A stretch of DNA of 64,000 nt from Yoonia vestfoldensis DSM 16212 (lineage in GTDB: Bacteria > Pseudomonadota > Alphaproteobacteria > Rhodobacterales > Rhodobacteraceae). Every line of letters begins with the position of its first letter. Within the stretch, counting starts at the first letter, position 1. Position numbers and translations under genes: made by a program. Shown in pieces: positions 15,301 through 24,359 of the stretch. The notes beneath the pieces are model-generated. The model did no database searches. It saw only the letters and a list, made by a program, of their open reading frames with translations, and had not been told where the DNA came from. The stretch is taken from assembly GCF_000382265.1 (NCBI RefSeq), contig NZ_KB907978.1:62001-126000 (forward strand), read 5' to 3'.

Positions 15301-16627
15301 CCGCTTTCCTCCGTTGCGCCTGCGGATGGCGCTGCTGGCTTATGGTCTGGCATGGGTGGTCCTGCTGCCTGCCGTGATCGTCTATCTGCGCCTGCGCGCC
15401 CGCAAGGACCCCGCCTATGGCGCGCATCTTGCCGAACGCTTTGGCCTTCTGCGCCCACAGGTGCGCAACCCTGTCTGGGTCCATGCCGTATCCTTGGGCG
15501 AAATGCGCTCGGCCACGCCGTTGATCCGCGCGCTGCTGGCGCAGGGCGAATGCGTGCTGACCACCCATTTCACCCCCGCCGGACGGCGGGAGGCCGCGCG
15601 CGAATTCAGCGCCGAGATTGCCGCAGGCCGTGTGCAGGTCGCGTGGGTGCCGTTCGACATGGGGATCGCCTATGCGGCGTTCCTGCGCCGCTTTGCGCCG
15701 AAATACGGCCTGGTGATGGAGATCGAGATCTGGCCGCGCATGATCATGGCCTGTAGGGCACGCGGCGTGCCGCTTTTCATGTGCAACGCGCAATATCCGC
15801 AGAAGAGTTTCGACAAGGACATGGCGGGCTGGGGGTTGCGGGCGGCGCTGACAGGCGGATTTGCGGGTGGGTTCGTGAAATCGGCCTTGCAGGCAGAGCG
15901 GTTCGCCGCCGCAGGCCTGCGCAACATCCATGTCACTGGCGAGATGCGTTTCGACCAGCCCATCCCGCAAGCGCAGTTGCAGGCCGCAGACCGCCTGCGA
16001 GAGAGGCTTTTGGCGGGTCGCCCCGCCTTCACCCTCACCAGCGTCGTCGCGGGCGAGGATGCGGTCTATGTCGACATGATCCGGCAAGTGCCGGGGGCGT
16101 TCTTTGTCTACGTGCCGCGCGCGCCGGAACGCTTTGACGAGGTTGCGGGGATGCTGCGCGACGCCGGACTGCGCTTTGCCCGGCGGTCGGAGGTGCTGGA
16201 CGCGACCCTTGGGGCGACCGATCTGCCGCAGATCGATGTCTTGCTGGGCGACAGTATGGGCGAAATGTATTTCTACCTTGCGCTCTGCGACCGTGCCATA
16301 GTCGGTGGCGGGTTTGTGACCAAAGGCGCGCATAACATCATCGAACCGCTGGCCCTGCGCAAACCTGTCATCGTCGGCCCGCATATCTGGACCATCGAAT
16401 ACCCTGCGCAAGAGGCGATTGCGGCGGGCGTCTGCCACCATGTGCTGACCGAGGCCGACCTGCTGGATGCGGTCCAAGCGCCCATGACCGTGAGCGACGA
16501 CCAGATCGCGGGCTTTTATGCGGACCATGCGGGTGCGGTTGCGCGCACGTTGACTGCTCTGCCGCTGGCGTTGGCGGGTCTGCCTGCGCCTGCTGGCGCA
16601 GTTGAGGCCTCCGGCGGGGATATTTAG
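15293..16627 (+). CDS. waaA: 3-deoxy-D-manno-octulosonic acid (Kdo) transferase
   Basis: Transfers Kdo from CMP-Kdo to the lipid A precursor at the inner membrane; 444 aa. The N-terminal membrane anchor lies at residues 10-35. It has the family motifs VWVHAVSLGEMRSATPLI near 60, FVKSALQAERFAAAGL near 195 and GGGFVTKGAHNIIEPLAL near 340. Compared with the preceding paralogue these motifs are closer to canonical, so I give this one the name waaA. The last codons (ASGGDI and stop TAG) are formed by a recurring GC-rich element that lies at several gene ends in this window. It converges with the HDAC-like gene, overlapping by 4 bp. Confidence 0.85.
   Translation: MTDRFPPLRLRMALLAYGLAWVVLLPAVIVYLRLRARKDPAYGAHLAERFGLLRPQVRNPVWVHAVSLGEMRSATPLIRALLAQGECVLTTHFTPAGRREAAREFSAEIAAGRVQVAWVPFDMGIAYAAFLRRFAPKYGLVMEIEIWPRMIMACRARGVPLFMCNAQYPQKSFDKDMAGWGLRAALTGGFAGGFVKSALQAERFAAAGLRNIHVTGEMRFDQPIPQAQLQAADRLRERLLAGRPAFTLTSVVAGEDAVYVDMIRQVPGAFFVYVPRAPERFDEVAGMLRDAGLRFARRSEVLDATLGATDLPQIDVLLGDSMGEMYFYLALCDRAIVGGGFVTKGAHNIIEPLALRKPVIVGPHIWTIEYPAQEAIAAGVCHHVLTEADLLDAVQAPMTVSDDQIAGFYADHAGAVARTLTALPLALAGLPAPAGAVEASGGDI
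16607..16626 (+). repeat. 3'-end-associated GC-rich element (copy 1, overlaps waaA stop)
   Basis: GCCTCCGGCGGGGATATTT followed by A. The element contains the last six codons and stop of waaA. The same word occurs just after apt, the glycolate-oxidase-like gene and ftsH, always in the orientation of the upstream gene. It may help end transcripts. I recall similar words as frequent in Rhodobacteraceae intergenic regions. Confidence 0.6.
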
Positions 16628-17778
16628 GCTCGGAAGAAGCGGGGTTTGAGTTGGGCCACGCCGGAACGGACCGCGTCGTGGATTGCGCCATGGCGCGGGG
16701 TGTCGCGCAGCGTGGTCATCCAATGGTCTTGCGGCCGCAGCCGTTTGGGCGCGCCGTCCCAGCGCAGCGCGCGCAGCACGCCTGTGGCGTGGTCGGGCAG
16801 GCGGTCAGGGATCGCGTGATCGTTGAGCACCGCCCAGACCCCTGTCCAGAGCCGCCCCACCGACCACGGGTTATAGCCACCCCCGCCCAGCACAAGATAA
16901 CGCGGGGCGATGTCGCGCAAGGCCGCCACGACCGCCCAATGCGCGTTGTTCGACAGGCATAGGCGGGATTGCGGGTCTTCCGTCACCGCATCCGCCCCGC
17001 ATTGCAGCACGACGGCATCGGGCTGAAACCCCGTGACGGCGGGCAGGATCAGCTCTTGCAGGATCAGCGCCATATCGTCGTCATGCAGCCCCGCAGGCAC
17101 CGGCAGGTTGAACACCTGCCCCGCCCCCTGATCCGTGATCGCCCCGGTGCGCGGCCAGCGGTTCGCCTCGTGCGTGGAGATCAAGAGCGTGTCGGGGTCC
17201 TGCGCAAAGGCATGTTCGACCCCGTCGGGGTGATGTGCGTCAATGTCCACATAGGCCACGCGCTGCGCCCCGTTGCGCCGCAGCGACTGGATCGCCAGCA
17301 CCGGATCGTTGAGATAGCAAAAGCCGTTGGCGCGGTCGGGCAGGCCGTGATGCGTGCCGCCTGCGGGCGAATAGATGACACCGCCGTTCTTCAGCAACTC
17401 GCCCGCCAGCAACGAGGCGCCCGCCGCCGTCGCCGGACGACGGAACATTTCCGAAAAGACCGGATTGGACGGCGTGCCAAGGCCGTGGCGTTGTCGCACA
17501 TCTTCGGTCACGGCCTGTGCCGCCTCTGCCGCTTGCAGGGCGGCCAGATAGGCGGGGGTGTGAAAGCCCGTCAGGGCCGCGACCTTGGCGCGCGGACTGG
17601 TGATGAATTGCGCAGGCGGCAACCAGCCCAGCGCGCGGCTGAGGTCCATCACCGTCGACACGCGCGGCACCCGCAACGGATGCCAGGTGCCATAGGTCGA
17701 GCCGCGATAGATTTCCGCGCCGATAAATTGCGGCGGGGGGGTTGTCGGTGGTGTCTGCGCCGTCATAACGTCCTTCAT
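16624..17778 (-). CDS. Histone deacetylase family protein (class II HDAC/AcuC-like deacetylase)
   Basis: Zinc-dependent amidohydrolase of 384 aa. The active-site motifs are present: GGTHHG near residue 140, YVDIDAHHPDGVEHAF (zinc Asp and His) near 172, ALQCGADAVTEDP-like segment near 260, and GGGGYNP with the catalytic tyrosine near 300. Bacterial members deacetylate acetyl-polyamines, acetyl-lysine or acetoin-pathway proteins; the substrate here is not evident. It starts at ATG 17778 or possibly 17766, where GAAGGA gives a better ribosome binding site. It is divergent from the NUDIX gene with about 33 bp between starts, so the two promoters must overlap. Confidence 0.88.
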   Translation of the reverse strand: MKDVMTAQTPPTTPPPQFIGAEIYRGSTYGTWHPLRVPRVSTVMDLSRALGWLPPAQFITSPRAKVAALTGFHTPAYLAALQAAEAAQAVTEDVRQRHGLGTPSNPVFSEMFRRPATAAGASLLAGELLKNGGVIYSPAGGTHHGLPDRANGFCYLNDPVLAIQSLRRNGAQRVAYVDIDAHHPDGVEHAFAQDPDTLLISTHEANRWPRTGAITDQGAGQVFNLPVPAGLHDDDMALILQELILPAVTGFQPDAVVLQCGADAVTEDPQSRLCLSNNAHWAVVAALRDIAPRYLVLGGGGYNPWSVGRLWTGVWAVLNDHAIPDRLPDHATGVLRALRWDGAPKRLRPQDHWMTTLRDTPRHGAIHDAVRSGVAQLKPRFFRA

Positions 17779-17811
17779 GCCCCGGATGTAACCCGGATTC
17801 AGATCGGAACC

Positions 17812-18282
17812 ATGGCCAACTTACCCGCGCAACAAATTCCGCTGAAATTCGCGACCGGGCGCAAGACCGATGTGCGCGCGCAGTTTGCTGCGCTGTGCTG
17901 GCGGATCAAGAACGACCATGTGCAGATCTGTCTGGTGACCAGCCGCACGCGGGGTCGCTGGATCCTGCCCAAGGGCTGGCCGATGCATAAACAGACCCCT
18001 GCCGCCGCCGCCGCGATGGAAGCTTACGAAGAGGCCGGGCTGCGCGGTGACGCACTGGATGTCTGCCTTGGGATCTACAGCTATATCAAGCCCTTGGGCA
18101 ATGTGAACGCGCCCATCGTTGCGATGGTCTATCCGGTCCATGTCCAGCATGTCCTGAGCGATTGGCCCGAAAAGCACCAGCGCAAGCGCAAATGGTTCAG
18201 CCCCGAAAAGGCGGCGAAGAAATTGCAAGAACCGGCGCTGAAAAAGATCGTCGCAACCTTCGATCCGGCCAGACTGCGCTGA
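17812..18282 (+). CDS. NUDIX hydrolase
   Basis: Hydrolase of nucleoside diphosphate derivatives, 156 aa from ATG 17812. The Nudix box sits at residues 46-68 and reads GWPMHKQTPAAAAAMEAYEE then AGL. Compared with GX5EX7REUXEEXGU, the two catalytic glutamates EE are kept, but the first Glu is Gln and the Arg is Met. The RGRWILPKGWP lead-in is typical of a group related to diphosphoinositol/diadenosine polyphosphate hydrolases. Substrate unknown. It is a stand-alone gene, 56 bp from the following DUF1178 gene. Confidence 0.88.
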   Translation: MANLPAQQIPLKFATGRKTDVRAQFAALCWRIKNDHVQICLVTSRTRGRWILPKGWPMHKQTPAAAAAMEAYEEAGLRGDALDVCLGIYSYIKPLGNVNAPIVAMVYPVHVQHVLSDWPEKHQRKRKWFSPEKAAKKLQEPALKKIVATFDPARLR

Positions 18283-18338
18283 CTTGCACCGACAATCAAA
18301 AAGCCTAACTGTGTGGAAACCTCACATGACTGGCCAAT

Positions 18339-18734
18339 ATGATCCGCTTCCACCTCAAATGTGACCAGAACCACCAGTTCGAAAGCTGGTTCCAGTCGGG
18401 TGCCGCCTTTGACAAGCTTGTGGCGGCCAAGATGGTGTCCTGCACGACCTGTGGGTCAACCGTGGTGACCAAATCTGTGATGGCACCTGCAATTGCATCG
18501 GCGCCGTCACCCGAACCCGCCGAGAACCCGATTGCGGCCCTGCGCAAAAAGATCGAAAGCAGCGCCGATTACGTCGGCGCATCTTTTGCCAACGAAGCCC
18601 GCGCCATGCATGACGGTCTTGCCCCCGAACGCCCGATCTATGGCGAGGCGAACCTTGCCGAGGCGCGCAAGCTGGCCGAAGACGGGATTCCCGTACTGCC
18701 GCTGCCGTTCATTCCCGCCAAGAAAGCAAATTGA
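18339..18734 (+). CDS. DUF1178 family protein
   Basis: Conserved cytoplasmic protein of 131 aa, of unknown function. The N-terminus MIRFHLKCDQNHQFESWFQS contains the first of the small family's cysteines. CTTCGSTVVTKSVMAP near residue 35 supplies a CxxC pair, so a zinc ribbon is likely. The C-terminal FANEARAMHDGLAPERPIYG and GIPVLPLPF segments are the other family hallmarks I recognise. The stop overlaps the start of the following SDR gene by one base, so the two are coupled. Confidence 0.85.
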   Translation: MIRFHLKCDQNHQFESWFQSGAAFDKLVAAKMVSCTTCGSTVVTKSVMAPAIASAPSPEPAENPIAALRKKIESSADYVGASFANEARAMHDGLAPERPIYGEANLAEARKLAEDGIPVLPLPFIPAKKAN

Positions 18735-19381
18735 TGCAGGTTTTGATTACAGGTGCCAGCCGTGGCATCGGCAAGGGTTTGGCCGACGGGTATCGCGCCG
18801 CAGGTGCGGGCGTGATCGGCACGGGACGGGATGCAAGCGCCGGGCTGCACCCGCTTGACGTGACCGATCCGGCGGCGATCATGGCGCTGGCCGCGACCGT
18901 GGGCGATCAGGCGATCGACCTGCTGGTCTGCAATGCGGGCGTCTATGCCGACAAGGGCCAGTCGCTGGATCAGGGCTATCCGGCAGATATGTGGGCGGAC
19001 GGGTTCGCCACCAATGTCACCGGCGTTTTCCTGACCGTGCAGGCCTTTCTGCCGCATCTGCGCCGTGCGAAGGCGGGCAAGATCGCGATCATTTCCTCGC
19101 AGATGGCGTCACATACGCGGGCACCGGGCGGCAGTTATATCTACCGCGCGAGCAAGGCCGCAGCGTTGAACCTTGGGCGCAATCTGGCGACCGATCTGGC
19201 GCGCGACGGGATCAGCGTCGGCATCTACCATCCGGGCTGGGTGCGCACCGATATGGGCGGGTCTGCGGCCGATATCAGTGTGGAGGACAGCGCCGCTGGT
19301 CTGATAGCGCGCTTTGCCGCCCTTGGCCCTGCGACATCGGGCTGTTTCGAGACATGGGATGGGCGCGCGCACCCCTACTAA
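18734..19381 (+). CDS. Short-chain dehydrogenase/reductase (SDR)
   Basis: NAD(P)-dependent oxidoreductase of 215 aa. The Rossmann motif TGASRGIGKGLADG is at residues 7-20, LVCNAGVY at about 72, the catalytic Ser in IISSQMAS near 118, and the Tyr-x3-Lys motif YRASKAA near 136. A TTG in the same frame at 18731 gives one more residue, but ATG 18734 is preferred. The short length and fused-looking Asp-binding loop are typical of SDRs acting on small carbonyl compounds. Substrate unknown. It ends 70 bp before lysC and may or may not be in the same transcript. Confidence 0.87.
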   Translation: MQVLITGASRGIGKGLADGYRAAGAGVIGTGRDASAGLHPLDVTDPAAIMALAATVGDQAIDLLVCNAGVYADKGQSLDQGYPADMWADGFATNVTGVFLTVQAFLPHLRRAKAGKIAIISSQMASHTRAPGGSYIYRASKAAALNLGRNLATDLARDGISVGIYHPGWVRTDMGGSAADISVEDSAAGLIARFAALGPATSGCFETWDGRAHPY

Positions 19382-19451
19382 GCATTTGCGCTTTGCCTGC
19401 CGCCCCAGTAAACGGGCGCGGATCAACGCCTCTTGTTTTCAAGGATGACCC

Positions 19452-20690
19452 ATGCCGACGCTTGTGATGAAATTTGGGGGCACGTCTGTTGCCAATCTCG
19501 ACCGGATCGCACGCGCCGCCAAGCGTGTCGCCGTCGAGGTCGCCAATGGCTATGACGTGATCGTCATCGTCTCGGCCATGTCGGGCAAGACCAATGAACT
19601 CGTGGGTTGGGTGACCGAGACATCGCCGCTGTACGATGCGCGCGAATATGATGCGATCGTGTCCTCGGGCGAGAATGTGACGGCGGGGCTGATGGCGCTG
19701 CGGTTGCAGGAAATGGATATTCCCGCGCGCAGCTGGCAGGGCTGGCAGGTCCCCGTTCTGACAACCGACGCCCATGCCAGCGCGCGGATCGAGGATATCC
19801 CGACCAGCAATATCGCCGCCAAATTCGGCGAAGGCATGAAGGTTGCGGTCGTGGCAGGCTTTCAGGGCGTCAGCAAGACGGGCCGGATCACGACGCTGGG
19901 GCGTGGCGGGTCGGATACCACGGCTGTGGCCTTTGCCGCCGCATTCGGTGCGGAACGCTGTGATATCTATACCGACGTGGACGGGGTCTATACCACTGAC
20001 CCCCGGATCACGTCCAAGGCGCGCAAGCTGGATAAAATCGCCTTCGAGGAAATGCTGGAACTGGCGTCACTGGGGGCCAAGGTCCTGCAGACCCGTTCGG
20101 TCGAACTGGCGATGCGCTACAAGGTGCGCCTGCGGGTGCTGTCATCATTCGAGGAACCATCGGACAGCGCCGGAACGCTGGTCTGCGATGAGGAGGAAAT
20201 CATGGAATCCAATGTTGTGGCCGGTGTCGCCTATTCCCGCGACGAGGCGAAAATGACCCTGATCTCGGTCGCCGACCGCCCCGGCATCGCGGCGGCGATC
20301 TTTGGCCCCTTGTCGGATGCGGGTGTGAACGTCGATATGATCGTGCAGAACATTTCCGAGGAAGGCCGCACTGACATGACCTTTTCCTGCCCCAAGGATC
20401 AGGTGCTGCGCGCCGAAAAGGCGATGCAGGATGCCAAGGCATCCGGTGCCATCAACTTTCACGATCTGGTCGCAGATGAAGGGGTCGCCAAAGTCAGCGT
20501 CGTTGGCATCGGGATGCGCAGCCACACAGGGGTTGCCGCCAAGATGTTCAAGGTTCTCTCGGCAGAGGGGATCAACATCAAGGTCATTACAACCTCCGAG
20601 ATCAAGATTTCTGTGCTGATCGACAGGAAATACATGGAACTTGCCGTGCAGGCCCTGCATGATGCGTTCGAATTGGACAAGGCGGGCTGA
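19452..20690 (+). CDS. lysC: Aspartate kinase
   Basis: Phosphorylates aspartate, the first step to lysine, threonine, methionine and diaminopimelate; 412 aa, the usual length of the ACT-regulated type. The N-terminus LVMKFGGTSVANLDRIARAA is the kinase signature. Further motifs are GRGGSDTTAVAFAAAFGAE near residue 155 and DVDGVYTTDPR near 175. The C-terminal third has two ACT domains (from about residue 265) for feedback by lysine or threonine. An AAGGA site precedes ATG. ptsP follows after 35 bp. thrC, a later step in the same pathway, lies about 10 kb away on the other strand. Confidence 0.95.
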   Translation: MPTLVMKFGGTSVANLDRIARAAKRVAVEVANGYDVIVIVSAMSGKTNELVGWVTETSPLYDAREYDAIVSSGENVTAGLMALRLQEMDIPARSWQGWQVPVLTTDAHASARIEDIPTSNIAAKFGEGMKVAVVAGFQGVSKTGRITTLGRGGSDTTAVAFAAAFGAERCDIYTDVDGVYTTDPRITSKARKLDKIAFEEMLELASLGAKVLQTRSVELAMRYKVRLRVLSSFEEPSDSAGTLVCDEEEIMESNVVAGVAYSRDEAKMTLISVADRPGIAAAIFGPLSDAGVNVDMIVQNISEEGRTDMTFSCPKDQVLRAEKAMQDAKASGAINFHDLVADEGVAKVSVVGIGMRSHTGVAAKMFKVLSAEGINIKVITTSEIKISVLIDRKYMELAVQALHDAFELDKAG

Positions 20691-20725
20691 TCCTCTGGGA
20701 TCGGTCCGCTGACATCGGGGGACCA

Positions 20726-22966
20726 ATGCCGGAACGGTTGGAAAGCGAAAGCCGCAAGCTTCTGGGTCGCCTGCGCGAGGCCCTCGCCAGTGACAGCGAA
20801 GGGCAGGCACGGCTGAACCGTGTCGTGGACCTGATCGCGTCGTCGATGCAGGCCGAGGTGTGTTCGATCTACCTGTTCCGCGATTCCGAGACGCTTGAAC
20901 TCTGCGCGACGCAAGGGCTTGAACAGGAATCTGTTCACCAGACCCGGATGCGCCTTGGCGAAGGTCTGGTCGGGCGCGCAGCCAAGACCGGCAACATCGT
21001 CAACACCGCCAATGCGCCCGCCGAAAAAGGGTTCCGCTACATGCCTGAAACGGGCGAAGAACGCTATTCGTCGTTCTGTGGCGTGCCGATCCAGCGATTG
21101 GGCGACGTGCTGGGCGTGCTGGTGGTACAAACCAAGACCGAACGGGTGATGACCCCCGACGAGGTTTACGCCCTTGAAATCGTGGCCATGGTCATCGCCG
21201 AGATGACCGAGCTTGGCGCGTTCGTCGGCGAAGGGGCGGCCTTGTCCGCCCTGCACCAAAAACCCGTGCTGTTGCGCGGGTCCATCGCGCAGGAAGGCAC
21301 CAGCGCAGGTCGCGTCTATCTTCATGAACCCCGCGTGGTCGTGACCAACCCTATTTCGGACGATCCCGAAAAGGAAAAGAGCCGCCTGAACGAGGCGGTC
21401 GAAACGCTGCGCAAATCGGTCGACAACATGATGATCGGGGCGCGCTCGGTCGACCCCGAACAGTTGCAGGTGCTGGAAGCGTACCGCATGTTCGCAAATT
21501 CCAGCAGCTGGATGCGCCGGATGCAGGACGACGTGCAAAGCGGGCTGTCCGCCGAGGCCGCCGTCGAAAAGGAACAATCGCTCGCGCGCGCGCGGTTGTC
21601 CCGCTCGCCCGATCCATACCTGCGCGAACGGCTGCACGATCTTGATGACCTGTCCAACCGCCTCCTGCGCATCCTGACGGGCCAGGGCGAGGACCGCAGC
21701 GACATGCCCGACGATCCGATCCTTGTCGCGCGCAATATCGGGCCCGGCGAATTGCTGGAATACGGCAAGAAACTGCGCGGCATCGTGCTCGAAGAAGGCA
21801 GCGTCGGCAGCCACGCGACCATCGTCGCCCGCGCCTGGGCGATCCCCCTGGTGATCAACGCCAAGGGTGTCACGCGCGAGGCGCTGAACGGCGACACCAT
21901 TCTGGTCGATGGCGATCAGGGCATTGCGCATCTGCGGCCCGACGAGACCGTGCAGGCCGCATTCCGCGACAAGATCGAGATGCAGGCGCGCGCGCAGGAA
22001 CGCTATGCCTCGATCCGCGACCTGCCGGCGCAAGCCCGTTGCGGATCGGTGATCTCATTGCAGATGAACGCGGGGCTGATCGCGGACCTGCCGTCGCTGG
22101 CGGGGTCCGGTGCCGAAGGTGTGGGCCTTTTCCGCACCGAATTGCAATTCCTGATCCGCAACCAGATGCCCCAACGGGGCGAATTGTCCGCGCTTTATGA
22201 CCGTGTGCTGAATGCGGCAGGCGGGCGGCGGGTGGCGTTCCGCACGCTTGATATCGGGTCGGACAAGGTTCTTCCCTACATGAAGGCCAACGACGAACCC
22301 AACCCCGCGATGGGCTGGCGTGCGATCCGCGTCGGCCTCGACAAACCGGGCGTGCTGCGGATGCAGTTGCAGGCGCTGCTGCGCGGGGCGGCGGGGCGGC
22401 CTTTGACGGTGATGTTCCCCTTCATCACGCAACTGGCCGAATTCCGCGCCGCCAAGGCCGAGATGGACAAGGCGCTCGACCGCGAGGTCCGGTTGGGCCA
22501 TCCGATCCCGTCCGAGATCGAGGTGGGCGCGATGCTGGAAACGCCGTCGCTGGCCTTTGCGCCCGATGTATTCTTTGAAGAGGCCGATTTCATCAGCATC
22601 GGCGGCAACGATCTGAAACAGTTTTTCTTTGCCGCGGACCGCGAGAATGAACTGGTCCGGCGGCGCTACGACACGCTCGACGTCAGTTTCCTGTCGTTCC
22701 TCGAACATGTCATCAAACGCTGCGATGCGGCGGGCACGCCTTTGTCGTTCTGCGGCGAGGATGCGGGCCGTCCGGTCGAAGCCTTGTGTTTCGCCGCCCT
22801 CGGCCTGCGCACGCTGTCGATGCGCCCGGCCTCGGTCGGTCCGGTCAAGCACCTGCTGCGCCGCGTCGATCTGAACGAGGTCAAGGCCGTGATGGATGCC
22901 GCGATCGCGAACGGCGATCAATCCGTGCGCCGTGCCGTGTCCGACTGGCTGGTCTATCAGGTCTGA
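20726..22966 (+). CDS. ptsP: Phosphoenolpyruvate-protein phosphotransferase with GAF domain (nitrogen PTS enzyme I)
   Basis: Enzyme I of the nitrogen-type PTS, 746 aa. An N-terminal GAF domain (residues 15-160, with MQAEVCSIYLFRD and GLVGRAAKTGNIVN) senses a small ligand, classically glutamine. The enzyme I part follows: HPr-binding helices, then the phospho-histidine loop GSVGSHATIVARA near residue 355, and the PEP-binding TIM barrel with EGVGLFRTELQFL near 465, GSDKVLPY near 510 and DFISIGGNDLKQFF near 625. It takes phosphate from PEP and passes it to NPr and EIIA-Ntr, linking carbon and nitrogen status. The pairing with lysC is, as I recall, common in Rhodobacteraceae. Confidence 0.93.
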   Translation: MPERLESESRKLLGRLREALASDSEGQARLNRVVDLIASSMQAEVCSIYLFRDSETLELCATQGLEQESVHQTRMRLGEGLVGRAAKTGNIVNTANAPAEKGFRYMPETGEERYSSFCGVPIQRLGDVLGVLVVQTKTERVMTPDEVYALEIVAMVIAEMTELGAFVGEGAALSALHQKPVLLRGSIAQEGTSAGRVYLHEPRVVVTNPISDDPEKEKSRLNEAVETLRKSVDNMMIGARSVDPEQLQVLEAYRMFANSSSWMRRMQDDVQSGLSAEAAVEKEQSLARARLSRSPDPYLRERLHDLDDLSNRLLRILTGQGEDRSDMPDDPILVARNIGPGELLEYGKKLRGIVLEEGSVGSHATIVARAWAIPLVINAKGVTREALNGDTILVDGDQGIAHLRPDETVQAAFRDKIEMQARAQERYASIRDLPAQARCGSVISLQMNAGLIADLPSLAGSGAEGVGLFRTELQFLIRNQMPQRGELSALYDRVLNAAGGRRVAFRTLDIGSDKVLPYMKANDEPNPAMGWRAIRVGLDKPGVLRMQLQALLRGAAGRPLTVMFPFITQLAEFRAAKAEMDKALDREVRLGHPIPSEIEVGAMLETPSLAFAPDVFFEEADFISIGGNDLKQFFFAADRENELVRRRYDTLDVSFLSFLEHVIKRCDAAGTPLSFCGEDAGRPVEALCFAALGLRTLSMRPASVGPVKHLLRRVDLNEVKAVMDAAIANGDQSVRRAVSDWLVYQV

Positions 22967-23757
22967 GGCAGGCGCTGCGCGGCAAGCTGGCGGTGGAATT
23001 CATCCAGCACCGCCACATCGCCATGGTCGCGCACCAGTTGCCGCAGCCCGAAATGCACATGCGCAAGGGCGACATAGTAATCGACAAAAGCGTAATTAGT
23101 CCCCGCCCCCGCCACGGCCCCCAGCACAGGCACGGTCTGGGATGCCAGTTTCTGCGACAGCACAGCCGCGAATTTCGGCGCGACACGGCTGATCAGCGTG
23201 TTGACGGCAGCCCCCGACAAGCTGAGCCGCGCGCCGATAAAGGCCGTGTCGACACCATCATCGGCACTGCCCGGCCCGCCTGACCCGAACACGGCCAGAC
23301 ATTCCATGCGCGTTTCATCCGATGTCGGGTCCTCACCATATTCGGCGGCGACATGCAGCACCGCGCGAAAGATCAGCGTGGTGGCGACGGGCAGTTCCGC
23401 CAGCGCGGTGGGCAGCCCGCCAAAGCCGCCGATGGCACCCGACACCGTGCCGATGATCCGGTGGCTCTGGTCCGACCCAAAGCGCCGGCCCATGCCACCA
23501 CGGGACCGCGCGGCAATATCATAGCTGCGACGCAGGGCGTTGCGGGTCACCTCGTTCAACTGGTCACGCAGCGGCTTGGGAAGTATTTTCAAACCATCCT
23601 CGACCTGACCACCGACGAAATTGATCGCCTTCATCAACACGCCATTCGCCTTGCGCTGACGCAAAGCCAAGGCGGTGATGCGCGCACGCGCATCATCATC
23701 AAGCGGTGCAGGCACCGGCACGGGGATAGCATCACGGGCGACGGTTTTGTATGTCAT
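22957..23757 (-). CDS. EcsC family protein
   Basis: Protein of 266 aa with the EcsC domain: LALRQRKANGVLMKAINFVG, then VSGAIGGFGGLPTALAELPV near residue 130, and the C-terminal FGAVAGAGTNYAFVDYY-like segment near 235. The middle has hydrophobic, glycine-rich stretches that suggest membrane association. The name comes from the Bacillus ecs locus, but the biochemical role is unknown. It converges with ptsP, overlapping its last 10 bp, and follows a GNAT gene on the same strand with 15 bp between them. Confidence 0.85.
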   Translation of the reverse strand: MTYKTVARDAIPVPVPAPLDDDARARITALALRQRKANGVLMKAINFVGGQVEDGLKILPKPLRDQLNEVTRNALRRSYDIAARSRGGMGRRFGSDQSHRIIGTVSGAIGGFGGLPTALAELPVATTLIFRAVLHVAAEYGEDPTSDETRMECLAVFGSGGPGSADDGVDTAFIGARLSLSGAAVNTLISRVAPKFAAVLSQKLASQTVPVLGAVAGAGTNYAFVDYYVALAHVHFGLRQLVRDHGDVAVLDEFHRQLAAQRLPQT

Positions 23758-23772
23758 TGCCCTAAAATGGGG

Positions 23773-24288
23773 TCATCGCGGCGAAATGCAATCGTCCGCC
23801 TTGCGCACGATGCCGCTGACGCCAGCCCATGCGTCATGCAGCAGCGATAGCCCCAGCACCCGTTCGGGGTTCGTCGGCGGCGGCATCACGACATCCGGCA
23901 AATGGCGAAACCCGAAGCGGCTGTAATACGGCAGATCGCCCACCAAGAGGATGCGCGACCAGCCCGACTTGCGGGCCACCTGCGTCACACGGTAGATCAA
24001 CAGCCCGGCGATCCCTTCGCCCTGCCGCGTCGGGTGGACGGCGACCGGGCCAAGCAGGACAACAGGCAGATCGTCCACATAACAAGGCCAGCAGCGGATC
24101 ACGCCTGCCAGCACATTGTCGGGATCGCGCGCCGTCCAGCACAGGTCCGCGACGGGCCGCACGTCCTCACGCAGACGGTAGGACGACAGCGCCGTGCGGC
24201 CCGGCGAAAAGCAAAGATCGTAAAGCGCTTCGACCTCCCAGTAATCGGCGGCAGTCTCGATGGCCAGAGTGATGGAGGGTATTTGCAT
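23773..24288 (-). CDS. GNAT family N-acetyltransferase
   Basis: Acetyltransferase of 171 aa from ATG 24288 (MQIPSITLAIETAADYWEVE). A longer in-frame start at 24375 would overlap the divergent flavin reductase gene and is rejected. The acetyl-CoA-binding motif is LGPVAVHPTRQGEGIAGLLI near residues 80-100. It is followed by VGDLPYYSRFGFRHLPD, which is characteristic of the YhbS-like group. Substrate unknown; YhbS-like proteins act on small amines or proteins. It is divergent from the flavin reductase with 71 bp between starts. Confidence 0.85.
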   Translation of the reverse strand: MQIPSITLAIETAADYWEVEALYDLCFSPGRTALSSYRLREDVRPVADLCWTARDPDNVLAGVIRCWPCYVDDLPVVLLGPVAVHPTRQGEGIAGLLIYRVTQVARKSGWSRILLVGDLPYYSRFGFRHLPDVVMPPPTNPERVLGLSLLHDAWAGVSGIVRKADDCISPR

Positions 24289-24359
24289 GCGTCTTTCATC
24301 TGGCCAAGGCTGTTCGGTCACGCTACCCCTTGGCTGATCGCAGGAAAAGGTCTTGAGCA

